Source: Scylla paramamosain (taxonomy: Eukaryota > Arthropoda > Malacostraca > Decapoda > Portunidae). From it: DNA of 64,000 bases. Below, piece by piece: positions 13,850-28,232 of this stretch (the stretch's first letter is position 1; each line of letters starts with the position of its first letter). The notes beneath the pieces were generated by a model that saw only the letters and a list, made by a program, of their open reading frames with translations, was not told the origin of the DNA and did no database searches. The stretch is taken from contig NC_087152.1 in the NCBI RefSeq assembly GCF_035594125.1, positions 18,065,001-18,129,000 of the forward strand. Reading direction: 5' to 3'. Position numbers and translations under genes: made by a program.

Positions 13850-16690
13850 AACTTTTTTTTTTTTATGTAGGAGGGACAATGGACAAGGGCAACAAAAATC
13901 CAATTAAGAAAAAAAAACAGGCCCATTGTCATACCGGTCTCCAAACAGGGTCCAAAGCGGTAATAAAAAAATTGAAGGATAAGTGTCTTGAAACCTCCCT
14001 CTTGAAGAAGTTCAAGTCATAGGAAATTGGAAATACAGAAGCAGGCAGGGAGTTCCAGAGTTTGCCAGAGAAAGGGATGACTGATTCAGAATTGTGGTTA
14101 ACTCTTGCATTAGATAGGTGGGCAGAATAGAAGTGAGAGAAAGAAGAAAGTCTTGTACAGCGAGGCCGCGGGAGGAGGGGAGGCATGCAGTTAGCAAGAT
14201 CACAAGAGCAGTTTGCATGAAAATAGCGGTAGAAGATAGCAAGAGATCCAACAATGTGACGATGAGAAAGAGGCTGAAGACTGTCAGTTAGAGGAGAGGA
14301 GTCGATGAGACGAAAAGCTTTTGATTCCACCCAGTCTAGAAGAGCTGTATGAGTGGAACCCCCCCCCCACCAACAAAAACATGTGAAACATATTCCATAC
14401 ATGGATGGATAAAGCTCCTGTACAGAGTTAGCAGCTGGCGGAGACGTCTCAGAACACCTAACTTCATAGAAGTTGTTTTAGCTAGAGATGAGATGTGAAG
14501 TTTCCAGTCGAAATTATAAGTAAAGGACAGACCGAGGATGTTCAGTGTAGAAGAGGGGGACAGTTGAGTGTCATTCAAGAAGAGAGGATAATTGTCTGGA
14601 AGGCTGTGTCGAGTTGATAGATGGAGGAATTGAGTTTTTGAGGCATTGAACAATACTAAATTTGCTCTGCCCCAATAAGAAATTTTAGAGAGATTAGAAG
14701 CCAGGCGTTCTGTGTTTTCCTGTGTGAAATGTTTACCTCCTGAAGGGTTGGACGTCTATGAAAAGACGTGGTAAAGTGCAGGGTGGTATCATCAGCGTAG
14801 GAGTGGATAGGACAAGAAGTTTGGCCTAGAAGATCAATGATGAATAATAGGATGAGAGTGGGTGATAGGACAGAACCCTGAGGAACACCACTGTTAATAG
14901 ATTTAGAAGAACATTGACCGTCTACCACAGCAGCAATAGAACGGTCAGAAAGGAAACTTGAGATGAAGTTACAGAGAGAAGGATAGAAGCTGTAGGAGGG
15001 TAATTTGGAAATCAAAGCTTTGTGCCAGACTCTACCAAAAGCTTTTGATATGTCTAAGACAACGGCAAAATTTTCACCAAAATCTCTAAAAGAGGATGAC
15101 CAAGATTCAGTACGGAAAGCCAGAAGATCGCCAGTAGAGCGGCCTTGACGGAACCCATACTGGCGATCAGATAGAAGGTTGTGAAGTGATAGATGTTTAA
15201 GAATCTTCCTGTTGAGGATAGATTCAAAAAATTTTGTATAGGCAGGAAATTAACGGAATAGGACGGTAGTTTGAGGGATTAGAACGGTCACTCTCTTTAG
15301 AAACAGGCTGAACGTAAGCAAACTTCCAACAAGAAGGAAAGGTAGATGTTGACCGACAGAGCTGAAAGAGTTTGATTAGGGAAAGTGCAAGCAAGAAGGC
15401 GCAGTTTCGGAGAACAATAGGAGGGACCCAATCATGTCCATAAGCCTGCCGAAGGTTTAGGCCAGCGAGGGCATGGAAAACATTATTGCGAAGGATTTTA
15501 ATAGGTAGCATGAAGTAATAAGAGGATGGAGGAGAGGGAGGAACAAGCCTAGAATCGTCCAAGGTAGAGTTTTCGGCAAAGATTTGAGCGAAGAGTTCAG
15601 CTTTAGAGATAGATGTGATAGCAGTGGTGCCATCCAGTTGAAATAAAGGAGGAAAAGAAAAAGAAGAAGCAAAGTTATTGGAGATGTTTCCTGCTAGGTG
15701 TCAGAAGTCACCAGGGAAGTTAGATCTTGAAAGATTTAGACACTTGCTATTAGTGAAGGGGTTCTTGGCTAGTTGGAGAACAGACTTGGTATGGTCCCGG
15801 GCAGAAATATAAAGCGCATGAGATTCTGGTGATGGAAGGCTCAAGTACATTTTGTGGGCCACCTCTCTATCATGTATAGCATAAGAACAGGCTGTGTTAA
15901 ACAAAGGTTTGGAAGGTTTAGGTCGAGAAAAGAGTGAGGAATGTACGCTTCCATGCCAGACACTATCACCTCTGTTATGCGCTCGGCACACAGAGACCTC
16001 CTCAGGTTCCCCCAACTAACAGAAGCAAAACGCCAGAGGCACCTCCGATTAGTGGGATCCTGAGGAGGGATTGGAGCGATAGGACAAGATACAGATATGA
16101 GATTGTGATCGGAGGAGCCCAACAGAGAAGATGGGGTGACAGCATAAGCAGAAAGACTAGAGGTTAGGGAAAGGTCAAGAATGTTGGGCGTATCTCCAAG
16201 ACGGTCAGGAATACGAGTAGGGTGTTGCACCAATTGCTCTAGGTCGTGGAGGATAGCAAAGTTGAAGGCTAGTTCCCCACGATGATCAGTGATGGGAGAG
16301 GAAAGCCAAAGCTGGTGGTGAACATTGAAGTCTCCAAGAATGGAGATCTCCGCAAAAGGGAAGAGAGTCAGAGTGTGCTCCACTTTGGAAGTTAAGTAGT
16401 TGAAGAATTTCTTATAGTCAGAGGAGTTAGGTGAAAGGTATACAGCACAGATGAATTTAGTTTGAGAGTGACTGTAGTGGTAGTCAGATGGTGAAAAACT
16501 CGGAAGATTTAAGAGCATGGGCACGAGAGCAGGTTAAGTCATTGCGCACATAAACGCAACATCCAGCTTTGGATTGAAAATGATGATAGAGAAAGTAGGA
16601 GGAAACAGAAAAGGGGCTACTGTCAGTTGCCTCAGACACCTGTGTTTTAGTGAGGAAAAGATGAGATTTAGTAGAGGTCGGTGTTGTTTG
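13850..16690 (-). mobile_element. Near full-length but broken jockey-like LINE, minus strand
   Basis: The minus strand has all the parts of an ORF2-type LINE in order. The endonuclease runs from about 16690 to 16010 (a SKAGCCVYVRND-type strand, GDFN at about 16330, and SSDHNLIS as the SDH motif near 16110). A linker follows, then RT from about 15500 to 14600 with NYRPI, GVPQGSVLSP and an intact Y-A-D-D at about 14790. The C-terminal region W-N-S-L-P-A-S ends near 13960. A 3' UTR with the motif TTGTTGCCCTTGTCCATTG ends in an A tail (T run on the plus strand at 13850-13863). At least four frameshifts break the ORF, for example near 16500, 15690 and 15220. The same family is present at 9.83 and 55.48 kb. 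Expected product: reverse transcriptase with APE-type endonuclease for target-primed reverse transcription. Confidence 0.9.
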
Positions 16691-16799
16691 GTTTTGTTGA
16701 GATGCTGTGAGTTAATCTGTTGTTTTCTTGGTTGGTTAGTGCGTCCATCATTAATTCATTCGCTGTTGCGATGCTATAATTTAGTCTATCGTTTAGCCA

Positions 16800-17060
16800 G
16801 TCAGGTAGTTGGTCAGTTAGTCAGTCAATCAATCAGTTAGTCAGCCCTTCAGTCTGTCAGTCAATCAGTCAGTCAATTAGTCACTCATTCAGTTAATCAG
16901 TCAGTTAGTCAGTCAGTTAGTCAATTAGTCAGTCAGTCAGTCAGTCAGTCAGTCAGTCACTCACTCACTCACTCACTCACTCACTCACTCACTCACTCAC
17001 TCACTCACTTACTCACTCACTCACTCACTCACGCACTCTATCAGTCAGTCATCCATTCGG
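16800..17060. repeat. Tetranucleotide array grading from TCAG to TCAC
   Basis: Irregular TCAG/TTAG/TCAA units become regular (TCAG)n around 16930-16960, then switch abruptly to (TCAC)n until about 17035. Confidence 0.95.
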
Positions 17061-17244
17061 CAAAAGGACATTTTATTCTCTCGAGGCGGCGAAACACACG
17101 TCGCTTCGAGGGAAAATATTGCGTCTAGTGGAATAACAAATGGGAAGGTATCAGGAAGAATTTATATCATTTTCTGTTATTGCTTATGTCTTGAATAATT
17201 ATGTATATATAATTAGAATATACTATGAGAATATGTATTTAGTT

Positions 17245-17440
<196 letters not shown>

Positions 17441-17589
17441 CATATAGTTTCTCATCTGCCAAACTCGATGAATTTAATCAGTATAAAGTATTTGAATGTT
17501 CTTCAACCAAAAGGGATTTTTAAGTGCAAAGGTTTTTTTTTCCGTTAAAAATAAACCTTTCGCTTGTTAGAAAAACGTGCATCATAATA

Positions 17590-18000
17590 TAATCTGGCTA
17601 ACAAGAAACACCAATACACTGCGATCCTTGAAAACTCCTAAAGAGCGAAAATACAAGGAAACACGGTCTACTAAAGAGAAAAGTGCATTTACTTCCACTA
17701 TTTCAATAAAAATCTCAGTACAACACCAAACATTTTATATTGTTTGATTGGCAAGAAACACCCATACACTTCCACCTTTGAAAATGCTGAAGGAACAAAA
17801 AACGACAGAAGAAAAGTGATCTATTGAAGGCGAAACGTGTATTTACTTCCACATTTAACCATAATACAACATCATACATAAATTTAGATGACAAGAAACA
17901 CCAACACACTGCCACCCTTGAATACGTTGGAAGACGAAATAGACACAAGGAAACGGGATCTACTGAAGCGGAAAATTGTACCTACCTCCACTGCCGCTCC
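17590..18000. repeat. Three diverged tandem units of about 145 bp
   Basis: The motif ACAAGAAACACC-N-ACACT followed by CCTTGAAAA/ATAC, a GGAAACGG-type word and TTTACTTCCAC recurs from about 17596, 17746 and 17887. The periods are about 150 and 141 bp. Identity between units looks roughly 65-75% by eye. No ORF spans the units, so this is a tandem duplication of non-coding DNA. Confidence 0.75.
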
Positions 18001-18003
18001 AGA

Positions 18004-18223
18004 GAACCAAGGACTACATTTTCAAACATTTTGGTGTCTTACCTCGATCACTTTTGAAGTCAATGGCGTTTTCAATGGTGTTTTCATAATTACACTGATA
18101 ATCTAACAAGGATTCTGTACTATCAGTTGTAAAAAATAAAAAAAGAACCAAACCAATCATCTCTATTTGGCCTCTGAAAGTAATTAATAGTTCTAAAAGG
18201 AAAGCGTTTCAAAATCTGAGGTC
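18004..18223 (-). mobile_element. MITE-like copy 1 of the GTATTCTGAAACG family
   Basis: The right end reads AAAGCGTTTCAAAATCTGA, the reverse complement of the family's terminal motif GTATTCTGAAACGCTTT. Just inside it lies AATCATCTCTATTTGGCCTCTGAAA, matching the family's TTTCAAAGGCCACAGAGATGATT in reverse. The left end is poorly preserved. Length is about 220 bp. Confidence 0.45.
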
Positions 18224-18375
18224 TGATTGACAGGTTCATGGGGCTTCCAACTGTTTTTGGGAGTACAAGCCTTGCCTTTTCCCTCACCCCTCTTCCGTTA
18301 CGCTCCTTTCTGTGAGTTGTTTCCTGAATTCCCTTTAGATATTTACTGCTTCTTCTGCACTTTATGAGTAAGTGC

Positions 18376-18487
<112 letters not shown>

Positions 18488-18607
18488 CCACATTCTGCAT
18501 CTCCCTCACGTTGTATTTTTTTCTGTGATCGTAATTTATCTTTTCCTTAATCTTTTTTTATTTCCAGTATCTAATAAAGGCAAAAGAAAGGGAGTTTTGA
18601 TGATGAT

Positions 18608-18608
<1 letters not shown>

Positions 18609-18688
<80 letters not shown>
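18609..18688. repeat. (GT)n microsatellite
   Basis: A perfect GT array of about 80 bp. Confidence 0.98.
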
Positions 18689-18984
18689 TCGTTTCGTTTT
18701 CTAAAAGTCTGTGTTCCTTTGTTTTGCGTCCCTCCCCTCAGCACCACAAACCTGATAGGGATTTCGTTCCGGGAGGGAGTTTTTTCCCCCTTTCATACAC
18801 GCTAGTGATGGAATTCTCCTTCGTGCAATAACGTGAGAAAAGAAAAATTGATAACTATAACTTTTTTTCTTTATTTACGTCATGAAACTTCTTTCTCAAT
18901 TATTGTATACTTTTTTCTGTTATTACTGTTTTTTTTCCGGTATGTTGATTTGATATTTATCTTATTACTACTGTCTTTTTCTAA

Positions 18985-19210
18985 CATCCACAGTGGTGCA
19001 AATATCCCTTAATTACGTCCCTTCCTTACCGTTACTGTATAATGTTTCGTGCCAACCATGATTTTCTATTTCATTTACATGTATAGCAATGAAATTTACT
19101 GGAATTTATGGGAGAATGTGCCTTCCTTTCTTATTTCAACAGTGGTGTATGTATAACTTAATTACATTCTTTCCTTACCGTTATCGTTATCGTGCAATGT
19201 ACCTTTATTC
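18985..19210. repeat. Tandem pair, period about 149 bp
   Basis: CAGTGGTG-N-CTTAATTAC-N-CTTCCTTACCGTTA-N-AATGT occurs at 18991 and again at 19140. It is a diverged duplication with no coding content visible. Confidence 0.65.
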
Positions 19211-19324
19211 TCTACTAAATTTATAGACTTTTATGACATCCCTAGGAGACTGTACCTTGATATCTTATTTTGTCTTTCTGTTTGTTTTCAAATTTCGATG
19301 CACTTTCTGAACACAAGCGCCGTG

Positions 19325-19500
19325 CTTCAGACAGTAGAGTGTCTGAAATCTCAGATTTGAACCTCTGCATAGTTTTGATGTTTCCCGGTTGACAGCCACT
19401 CCCAGGTTCACCCAATCTTTAATGAGTACCGGTGATTAGTTACTAGGAAAGCTAAAGACTGCGGAAAAGTAAAGAGACTACTGTACCCCATATCCAGAGG
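19325..19500 (+). mobile_element. tRNA-derived SINE-like unit
   Basis: The 5' part resembles a tRNA head. It has an A-box-like GTGCTTCAGACAGTAGAGTG and, about 30 bases on, a B-box-like GATTTGAACCTC. A non-tRNA body with CAGGTTCACCCA follows. It ends directly against the MITE-like copy at 19507. It cannot fold as a functional tRNA, so I call it a SINE head. Confidence 0.4.
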
Positions 19501-19506
19501 CACAGA

Positions 19507-19700
19507 GCCCGTATTCTGAAGCGCATTAGAATATTATGAGGACTATTTTAAAAGGCCACAGAGATGATAAATCGAATTTTCATGGATGTTTTTCCTAATG
19601 TCGACTTGTTATCAAAACCAGAAGAACACCTTTGAAAATCCTTAGAAGTTCCACCAAAGTGGAGATATGGCAGCGAGACATTTGATAAAGCGCTCATAGG
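19507..19700 (+). mobile_element. MITE-like copy 2
   Basis: The left end is GCCCGTATTCTGAAGCGC, followed by the family core AAAGGCCACAGAGATGATAAA and CATGGATGTTTTTCCTAATG. The right end is eroded around GATAAAGCGCTC. About 195 bp. Confidence 0.65.
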
Positions 19701-20127
19701 ATTATGTAACACTACTCCTACCAGTCCACCGCCTACGCTCTGAGTGTGACGCGCTGTAACCTTATAACATTAGTCGAGCGTGATACAGACTTCTCTCAAC
19801 CCTTCCTCCCTTCATCTTAATAATAACTAGGAAGGTCCACATCCCCTTGAATATGGATTTTCCTTCCTAGTTTGCTCTATTTAACTTTCCAGCTAGGCGT
19901 CCTTAACTTCCCCGCCCACACCTCATCTTGGGCTGCTCCACACGATCCTCCGATGACAAGTGACTTTCCTCAGATTGTGACTTCTGCGAGGCTCGTATTC
20001 AGTTCTAACAGCTTAGGAATTTATTTACAGGAGCCGGGGGAGACATACAAAGAAGTGAAGGCAATAGTACAATGATAACTACATAGCAAAATAGAAATAT
20101 AGATACAGGAAAGAAAGTTGGCAGGTA

Positions 20128-20339
20128 GCATTCTTGAACGCTTCAGTCTCTCATGGAGTACATTCAAAGACCAGGAAGATTATTTTCGTCAGTATTTTTA
20201 CTCACTGACCATGTAAGATCCTTGTCAAAGTACTCGCATCACTAGAATCATGAAAATCTTGTTGAAAAGCCCCGTTCAATTTCTTTAGTGCTTCTTAGAT
20301 GTCGAGATAAGACGCAGAAATGTTTGAGAATAGGACCCC
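20128..20339 (+). mobile_element. MITE-like copy 3
   Basis: The left end CATTCTTGAACGCTTC is followed by TTCAAAGACCAGGAAGATTA. The right end is GACGCAGAAATGTTTGAGAA. Both ends match copy 5 (23473-23690). About 212 bp. Confidence 0.6.
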
Positions 20340-20619
20340 AAAGTGGTAAGATTATGAAAACAGTTCCCGCAGAGTGCTTTGTATTCATGAAGTTATTAAT
20401 CTTGTGTTTGTTGAGGGTGCTCCGACAGCCTCTATTTCCTGTGTGTGGTGCGCGCTTCGTATAATAATAGATTGTCCTCACTCCATTCGTTTCATGGAAG
20501 TTTCACTAACATTCTTCCATCAAAGTTTCTCCCAATAGAATTCTCCCTGTTGATGAGCTCCCACGTTCTTAATCTATATTCTCCTAAATGATTGCGGTAA
20601 GACTTCGTGGTAAATCTTA

Positions 20620-21040
20620 TGTGATGGAATAATCATGAGGGAAGTTTATATATATAATAATATTATTCATTCATGATAAATTCCTCCAGCCATTAATTAA
20701 CCTATCAAAGCCTAACTTTATTATAGGAAATAATTAGCTTTTTTTTCTTTTTTTTAGTGAGGGAGGAAGGAATGTTCGTGAGGTGAAAATCAACGTAGGA
20801 GGAACTGAAACAATTCCCTTATGATAAAAGTACCAGTCTAACCTATCATGACTTATCACTTGTGGAAAATTATTTATTGGTGAGGATCATCTGGGTGGAA
20901 TATTCATGAGGGAAATTTAAATGGGAGTAACTTGATTCACTTCCCGCCTTCAGCAGATTCTCCGTGCAGCTTAACCTAATTAATAAAGGGAGAACCGAAT
21001 TTGGAGGGAAGTTCTATTAGGTGCAGTGTCCGTGGGGGAG
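20620..21040. repeat. Three or four diverged tandem units of about 130-140 bp
   Basis: GAAT-N-TTCATGAGGGAA-type words recur at about 20630, 20770 and 20900, each followed about 90 bp later by AACCTATC or AACCTAAT. A fourth weak unit starts near 20997. Confidence 0.45.
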
Positions 21041-21049
21041 AAATTACTT

Positions 21050-21262
21050 GACTAGTCAAGGTCAACAAAGATTAGTAAGGTGCTCTCTTCTTGTCTGTGT
21101 AGGCTCAATGCTTCTACCCTTGTCGTGAAATGAATTTTTCTTATTCTCTATTAAAGCTACTAACAGTCAAGGTTAATAGACTTCCACGTAAAATGTTTTC
21201 TTCTTCTATATGTAAGATGCTTTTGTCCTCGTCGTAAAAGCCACATACCTTATTCTTACTGA
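21050..21262. repeat. Tandem pair, period about 110 bp
   Basis: AGTCAAGGTYAA starts both units (about 21053 and 21164). Each unit also contains TTCTTCT-N-TGT, ATGCTTCTACCCTTGTCGT (unit 1) or ATGCTTTTGTCCTCGTCGT (unit 2), and CTTATTCT. Confidence 0.65.
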
Positions 21263-21369
21263 ACCTCGTTTATGCTACACAGTTACAAAGTCCAGATTAC
21301 AACCACCACCACCACCACCACTAGCAATACCATCACCATTCATGATAAGACTTCTATGTATATCATCAA

Positions 21370-21464
21370 TATGGAAAAAAAAGTAACCATGAGAACTTAA
21401 GTAATCGTTTCTGTGACCCTTGAAAATAGTCCTTATGAAAACCTACATTGTTTAGGAATACGAG
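21370..21464 (-). mobile_element. MITE-like copy 4 (partial)
   Basis: Only one arm is clear: TAATCGTTTCTGTGACCCTTGAAAATAG running to GTTTAGGAATACGAG, the reverse complement of the family's left arm. Confidence 0.5.
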
Positions 21465-22390
21465 CGTTCAAATTTCCATCACTCATTTCTTGTACTCAAA
21501 AATTACTATATGTGCAGCGAGTAGGATGTTGGTTACATTACGAGTATTACTACAGTTTTAAATCATACTGCGCAAGATAAAGATATAAAAGTGCCCACCT
21601 ACGTACGTACCTGGCTGCACCTGTTTCTACCTGTCTGGCTCCGCGTAACTCCAGTCATTACAATACGGAAAAAAAAAAAAAAATACGAAAAAAATCCAAA
21701 CATAACCAGACGAGAAAAAAAAAAGAAAAACAATGTGGTATATAATTAATGGAGCAGAAATGTCTGGTTTTGTCAGCGTCAGTGTTGCATTGCGGGGGTA
21801 TTCTGAAGCGTGGGATTTTCAACATTATGTATTACGGTATAATTATTATGTATCTGCTTATTTTATTTCACTCTTTTATCTTTATTCTTGTGTATCTGTC
21901 CATTTATCGCATTGTTTCTCAGTCTATTAGTCTCTGTCTTTGTCTCTTTCTCCGTCTCTCTCTCTCTCTTTCACACCATCTCCATCTCTCTTTCTCCCTC
22001 TCTCTCAGCCACCTCACCCATAACCCATGAACCTGATACATAAATCTCAAGGCAGCTCACTCCACGCGGTATATACACCTGGCAACGCATAAGCATGAAT
22101 CTCCGTGTTCAGCCCCTTACATCCAGCAAGCCCCGCACCTACGTTATTGCTCCTGTATCAGTGTGGCAGGGAGAGTGGGCAGCGAGTGTGATGCACGAGT
22201 AAGTAAATGGGAAAAGTCCGGTGCTTCCTTCTGCCACTGTCTCGTCCTAGACCCAATGTGTGCGGAGGGTAAAAGTTAGGTGGGTGTGTGTTTAGTATGC
22301 TGTGTTAGGGATGGTTGGAATATGTGTGTGATAGTTGATGGTGTGTGTGTGTATGTGGAGTGTTGTGGGTGTGGGTGTTGGTGGGTCCGT
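21465..22390. other. No recognised feature
   Basis: Contains short A runs near 21670-21730, an imperfect CT-rich patch at 21950-22010 and GT-rich sequence at 22270-22380. No gene or transposon end is recognisable. Confidence 0.35.
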
Positions 22391-22394
22391 GGAC

Positions 22395-22606
22395 TATCTT
22401 CTGAAATGCTTCCACTACATTCAAAAGGCTCTAATTGAAGTCACTAGGTTTTCTTTTAAGGATGTTTTTTTTTACGGTTTTAGTGAAGATTAACAAGATT
22501 TCTACAGTATCAACAGAAGAAACGCTCTTGAAAACTCGATTCATCATCTCTGTGGCCTTTTGAAAAATAGTGGTTTTAAGAAAGCAAAGCGTTTTAGAAT
22601 ACGGGT
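22395..22606 (-). mobile_element. MITE-like copy 5 (best right terminus)
   Basis: The left end TATCTTCTGAAATGCTTCC and the right end AAAGCGTTTTAGAATACGGG are inverted relative to each other. The inner motif CATCTCTGTGGCCTTTTGAAA shows the family core in reverse orientation. 212 bp. Confidence 0.7.
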
Positions 22607-22767
22607 CTACGTCTCTTTTTTTTTTTTTCTGGGTATATACGAAATTATGACCGTAGTGGTAGAAGCTCCTCGTCTTCTTTCTTGTTTGCTTTTTTTAAAT
22701 TATGTAAAAGGAATAATGGTTTTCCATACTTAAGACTACATCTTGCCTACATGTATTGGATAACTGA

Positions 22768-22771
22768 CACA

Positions 22772-22858
<87 letters not shown>
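22768..22858. repeat. (CA)n microsatellite
   Basis: A perfect CA array of about 90 bp. Confidence 0.98.
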
Positions 22859-22990
22859 CTTAACGCACCACTTTCACATCGCCAGCACATCCTCCTTAAC
22901 ACTCATTTCCTTAATTTAATGTATCACTTTCTGCTGCACATTTTCGCTTGAGTCTGAAGGGAACGTAGGTCTGGGAATACTGAATTCTAT

Positions 22991-22991
<1 letters not shown>

Positions 22992-23073
<82 letters not shown>
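22992..23073. repeat. (CT)n microsatellite
   Basis: A perfect CT array of about 82 bp. Confidence 0.98.
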
Positions 23074-23075
<2 letters not shown>

Positions 23076-23094
23076 GTGATGTGCTGATAATATA

Positions 23095-23285
23095 TTTGTT
23101 TTCAGGGTTTGTAAGGGAAATATATCAGGGGGTTTACAATTGAAGGGAAAGCACAAACCACAGTGGAAATGAGCATCGCAAGTTATCAGGTTTTGTAAGG
23201 ACACCGCCAATAGATTAAAGGATTTAAGATGAAAGGGTAAACACAAACCATAGTGGGAATGAGTGTTGCAAGTTATAAGACTTTT
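23095..23285. repeat. Tandem pair, period about 110 bp
   Basis: AAGGGAAAGCACAAACCACAGTGG and AAGGGTAAACACAAACCATAGTGG occur about 97 bp apart, each followed by AATGAG-N-TGCAAGTTAT. A short tandem duplication in AT-rich DNA. Confidence 0.65.
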
Positions 23286-23472
23286 AACCTCGACTGTATT
23301 TGGCAATGCTCAGATCCATACATTCATTGCTCACAGATAAAAGTATCTGCTAAAGTGTGCGTCATTTTTGGCGCTCTTGAATCTGACAGAGGCTAAGGAG
23401 CAGGTCAGAGGCAGCGGCCAGGATGGTTAGAAAGGCGGGAGATTGTGCGTTTGCTCCGGGACTGCTCGATAG

Positions 23473-23690
23473 TGACTCAGGCTCTTAAACGCTTTCTTCT
23501 CTCATCAGGATTGTTTTCAAAGGCCATAGAGATGATTAGTCAGCCTCTCATGGATGTTTTTCTGATGCTGATGGTACGGAATTCTTGCTAGTCTGTCACT
23601 GAAATCATGAAAGGACTCGAAATCATCAATAACTCCGACAGAAAGTGGAAAGTAGTCGAAATAAGTCGCTGAAATGTTTAGGAATACCGT
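23473..23690 (+). mobile_element. MITE-like copy 6 (best internal copy)
   Basis: It runs from CTCTTAAACGCTTTCTTCTC through TTTTCAAAGGCCATAGAGAT and CTCATGGATGTTTTTCTGAT to GTCGCTGAAATGTTTAGGAA. About 218 bp, ending ten bases before the (GT)n array. Confidence 0.7.
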
Positions 23691-23696
23691 TTTTAG

Positions 23697-23700
<4 letters not shown>

Positions 23701-23761
<61 letters not shown>
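23701..23761. repeat. (GT)n microsatellite
   Basis: A perfect GT array of about 60 bp. The minus-strand LINE fragment begins immediately to its right. Confidence 0.98.
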
Positions 23762-23767
23762 ATTCAC

Positions 23768-24884
<1,117 letters not shown>

Positions 24885-25086
24885 AAACAAATACTTACAG
24901 AAAGGCTTAAAATTCCACGTTGAGTATGGAATTATTTAAGAAGCCTATGATAGTATTATTTACAGGAATAACACTATACATACTTAACATAAAGATGATA
25001 ATGCTAATACAATAATACAATAAAATAATAAAAATTTAAAGCACCAGTGGGGACAGGTGCGTGCTACGCCAGCTGTGGGCTGCCAG

Positions 25087-25333
<247 letters not shown>

Positions 25334-25334
25334 T

Positions 25335-26044
<710 letters not shown>

Positions 26045-26318
26045 GCAAGGACCCTGTCAAGATATATTACTGATTATAATTAGTTGTACGGGAAAAGAGG
26101 GAGTGTTAACAAGACAATATCCACTACTAGAACAAAATACAACGTCTTGTAATACATAGTAAGCTACATAACGCCCTTTCACTTTCCTGCCGGCCTTCAT
26201 CCTCACTCCACCTCACGTCTGAACGAAACCCCAAAATGCGTACGTGTAAAGAACATTGTCTAGTTAGAGTCGTGTTGCACCTTTTAGAAACCAAATAGTG
26301 TTTCTTTTTTAGCTGTGC

Positions 26319-26437
<119 letters not shown>

Positions 26438-26911
26438 GTGATATCTGAGAAGTCTTATTCCTGCTTCTCATCTTCCCTCGCTCGACTAAACGCAGCACGT
26501 TCTAATATTAAGTTCCCAGCGTAATCTTACTGCACCTTAAGGTTTCTTTTAACTTCGTACATCCTACCGCATGAATGAAAATGGGAGGATAAAGCTGTGG
26601 AGAATCTTATACGCTCCTTCGCGCTAGAATGATAATGAGAGAATAATAATTAGTGTTCGGCGCCCCGCCCGCCTCGCACGCTTCATTACCATAACAATCA
26701 CCCGCCACTTGTCCGTTCATCATTACTGGGGAGTGCTCGCCCGTGGGGAAAAAATTACGAGTACCTGGTTTTCCTTTTTTTTTTTTTTTTTTGCGGGGGG
26801 AGTAATTCAGGTTAACGTTCCCTCGAGTTATTATTACCGCTTAGTCTTCTCTATTTTCACTGATATTTCGTCCCTGGAATAGTTTTTGATAATCTTCTCG
26901 ACATCTTTTCT

Positions 26912-27230
26912 GAATAATTATTGGTGTTTAATCTGTATTTCACTGGTTTCTTATCACTGGTATCCTTACTGCAATTATCATCAGCTTTTTTTTTTTTTTT
27001 ACCTTCATCCTTTGTTAGTGATGCTGGATCCTTTCACTCACCAGCATCGTTGATTTTTCACTAGTTTACCTTTTAATCTTTACGAATCATTGATGCTTAA
27101 TCTATATTTCATTGATCTTTTATCATTGGCATCTTTATTGCAGTAATTATAATTTTTTTATCTGTTCTTTATTATTTAGTAGTGATGCTGATGTCATTTC
27201 GCTAGCCAGCACCACTCCACTTGTAAATCT
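26912..27230. repeat. Tandem pair, period about 171 bp
   Basis: GAATAATTATTGGTGTTTAATCTGTATTTCA-type sequence at 26912 recurs at 27083 (GAATCATTGATGCTTAATC). Each copy is followed by TTATCA-TGG-ATC, a T run, TTAGTGATGCTG and CCAGCA. Diverged, non-coding. Confidence 0.7.
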
Positions 27231-27289
27231 TAACTTTATTTCAGAAAATTTGCTATTGAAATGAGCAGCGGAGACTTTTCAGAACTCTG

Positions 27290-27660
27290 AGAAATATGTC
27301 AGTGTGGGATGCATATATTCACCAAGCTTCATGCAACTGGGTGAGTTATGCAGGCGTTGAGATGCAGAGGACAGATGAGGAACACGTGCGCAGGAGGATG
27401 CTAGTAAGTAGGAGGAAAAGAAGAAGACTAAAGAGAAGGTTTATGGATGCAATGAAAAAAAGATATGATGGGTGTGACAGTAGACGCAGAATACAGAGTA
27501 AAGTAGAGATACATAATCCACTTTGACAGAAGAAAGACAGGAAGACTAATGAGGAGGTTTATGATGCACTGAAGGGAAACATGTAAGTGGTGGGTGTGAC
27601 AGAAAATGTTGATGACAGAGTGAAGTAGGAAAAGGTGATCAGCTGTGGTGACTCAGTGTG
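27290..27660 (+). mobile_element. C-terminal LINE ORF2 remnant, tandemly duplicated
   Basis: The plus strand encodes D-E-E-H-V-R-R-R-M-L, then a basic R-R-K-R-R-R-L-K-R-R-F-M-D-A segment. This is the conserved C-terminal tail of many LINE ORF2 proteins (DEEHVGRRML followed by RPKRRFMD). A second, more decayed copy of the last part (V-V-G-V-T-E, then D-R-V-K and a C-G-D-S-like end) follows about 120 bp later. Both contain stops. Confidence 0.6.
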
Positions 27661-27944
27661 AATAGGTAGAAAGAAGTATACAGACACTGAGATCGTGTTT
27701 TCCTGTCTCCTTGTAGCAATAAGAAGTAAGTTTGTGTCAGTATCGATACAAATATACAATTACTAAGCCAAGCGTACTAACATTAAAGTGCAGTGATATA
27801 ATAAGAGTGACACGTCGCGGTATAATATGTATGATATGAAGTTAAGATGATTTAATGAGAGACACGAATTTGGTGTTACGCAAACTCACAAAACTTCCCT
27901 GCAAACTTGATACGCCGCCTCACCCTAATGGCTAAAGTTATCTA

Positions 27945-28232
27945 AGTTTAGCACTGACATAACTTCCACGTGTCCTCCTACTTAATTCCTTTTCACAGAT
28001 TATTTTTAATGTTTACCACCATGAAGAACGAGCCTACAGAAAGAAGTATGCACTCTATAATCGTCAAGGCGAAATCATTGGTATTAGTAATTTAGTACTG
28101 ACATAACTTCCACGTGTCCTACTTCCTTCCCTTCCACAGATCATTTTAAGCGCTCACCACAACGAAAAACGAACGTATGCACTCCATAATCGTTAAGGTG
28201 AAGTCATGGGTATTAGTATTTATAATTAACGA
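27945..28232. repeat. Tandem pair, period about 144 bp
   Basis: TTTAGYACTGACATAACTTC then CACGTGTCCT, CACAGATYATTTT, a TATGCACTCYATAATCGT word and GGTATTAGTA are present in both units, starting at about 27947 and 28091. This is the best preserved of the 140-bp-class duplications here. Confidence 0.85.

Noticed and set aside
13070..13907. Proline-rich or leucine-rich frame of up to 277 codons
   Set aside because: It is driven by the CTC triplet array and adjoining CT and CA arrays; no signal peptide, domain or splice structure.
16800..17060. CRISPR-like regular repeats
   Set aside because: These are simple tetranucleotide tandem repeats with no spacers, in a eukaryotic sequence.
21300..21330. 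Zinc-finger-like histidine run
   Set aside because: A short CAC/ACC triplet run, not part of any open domain.
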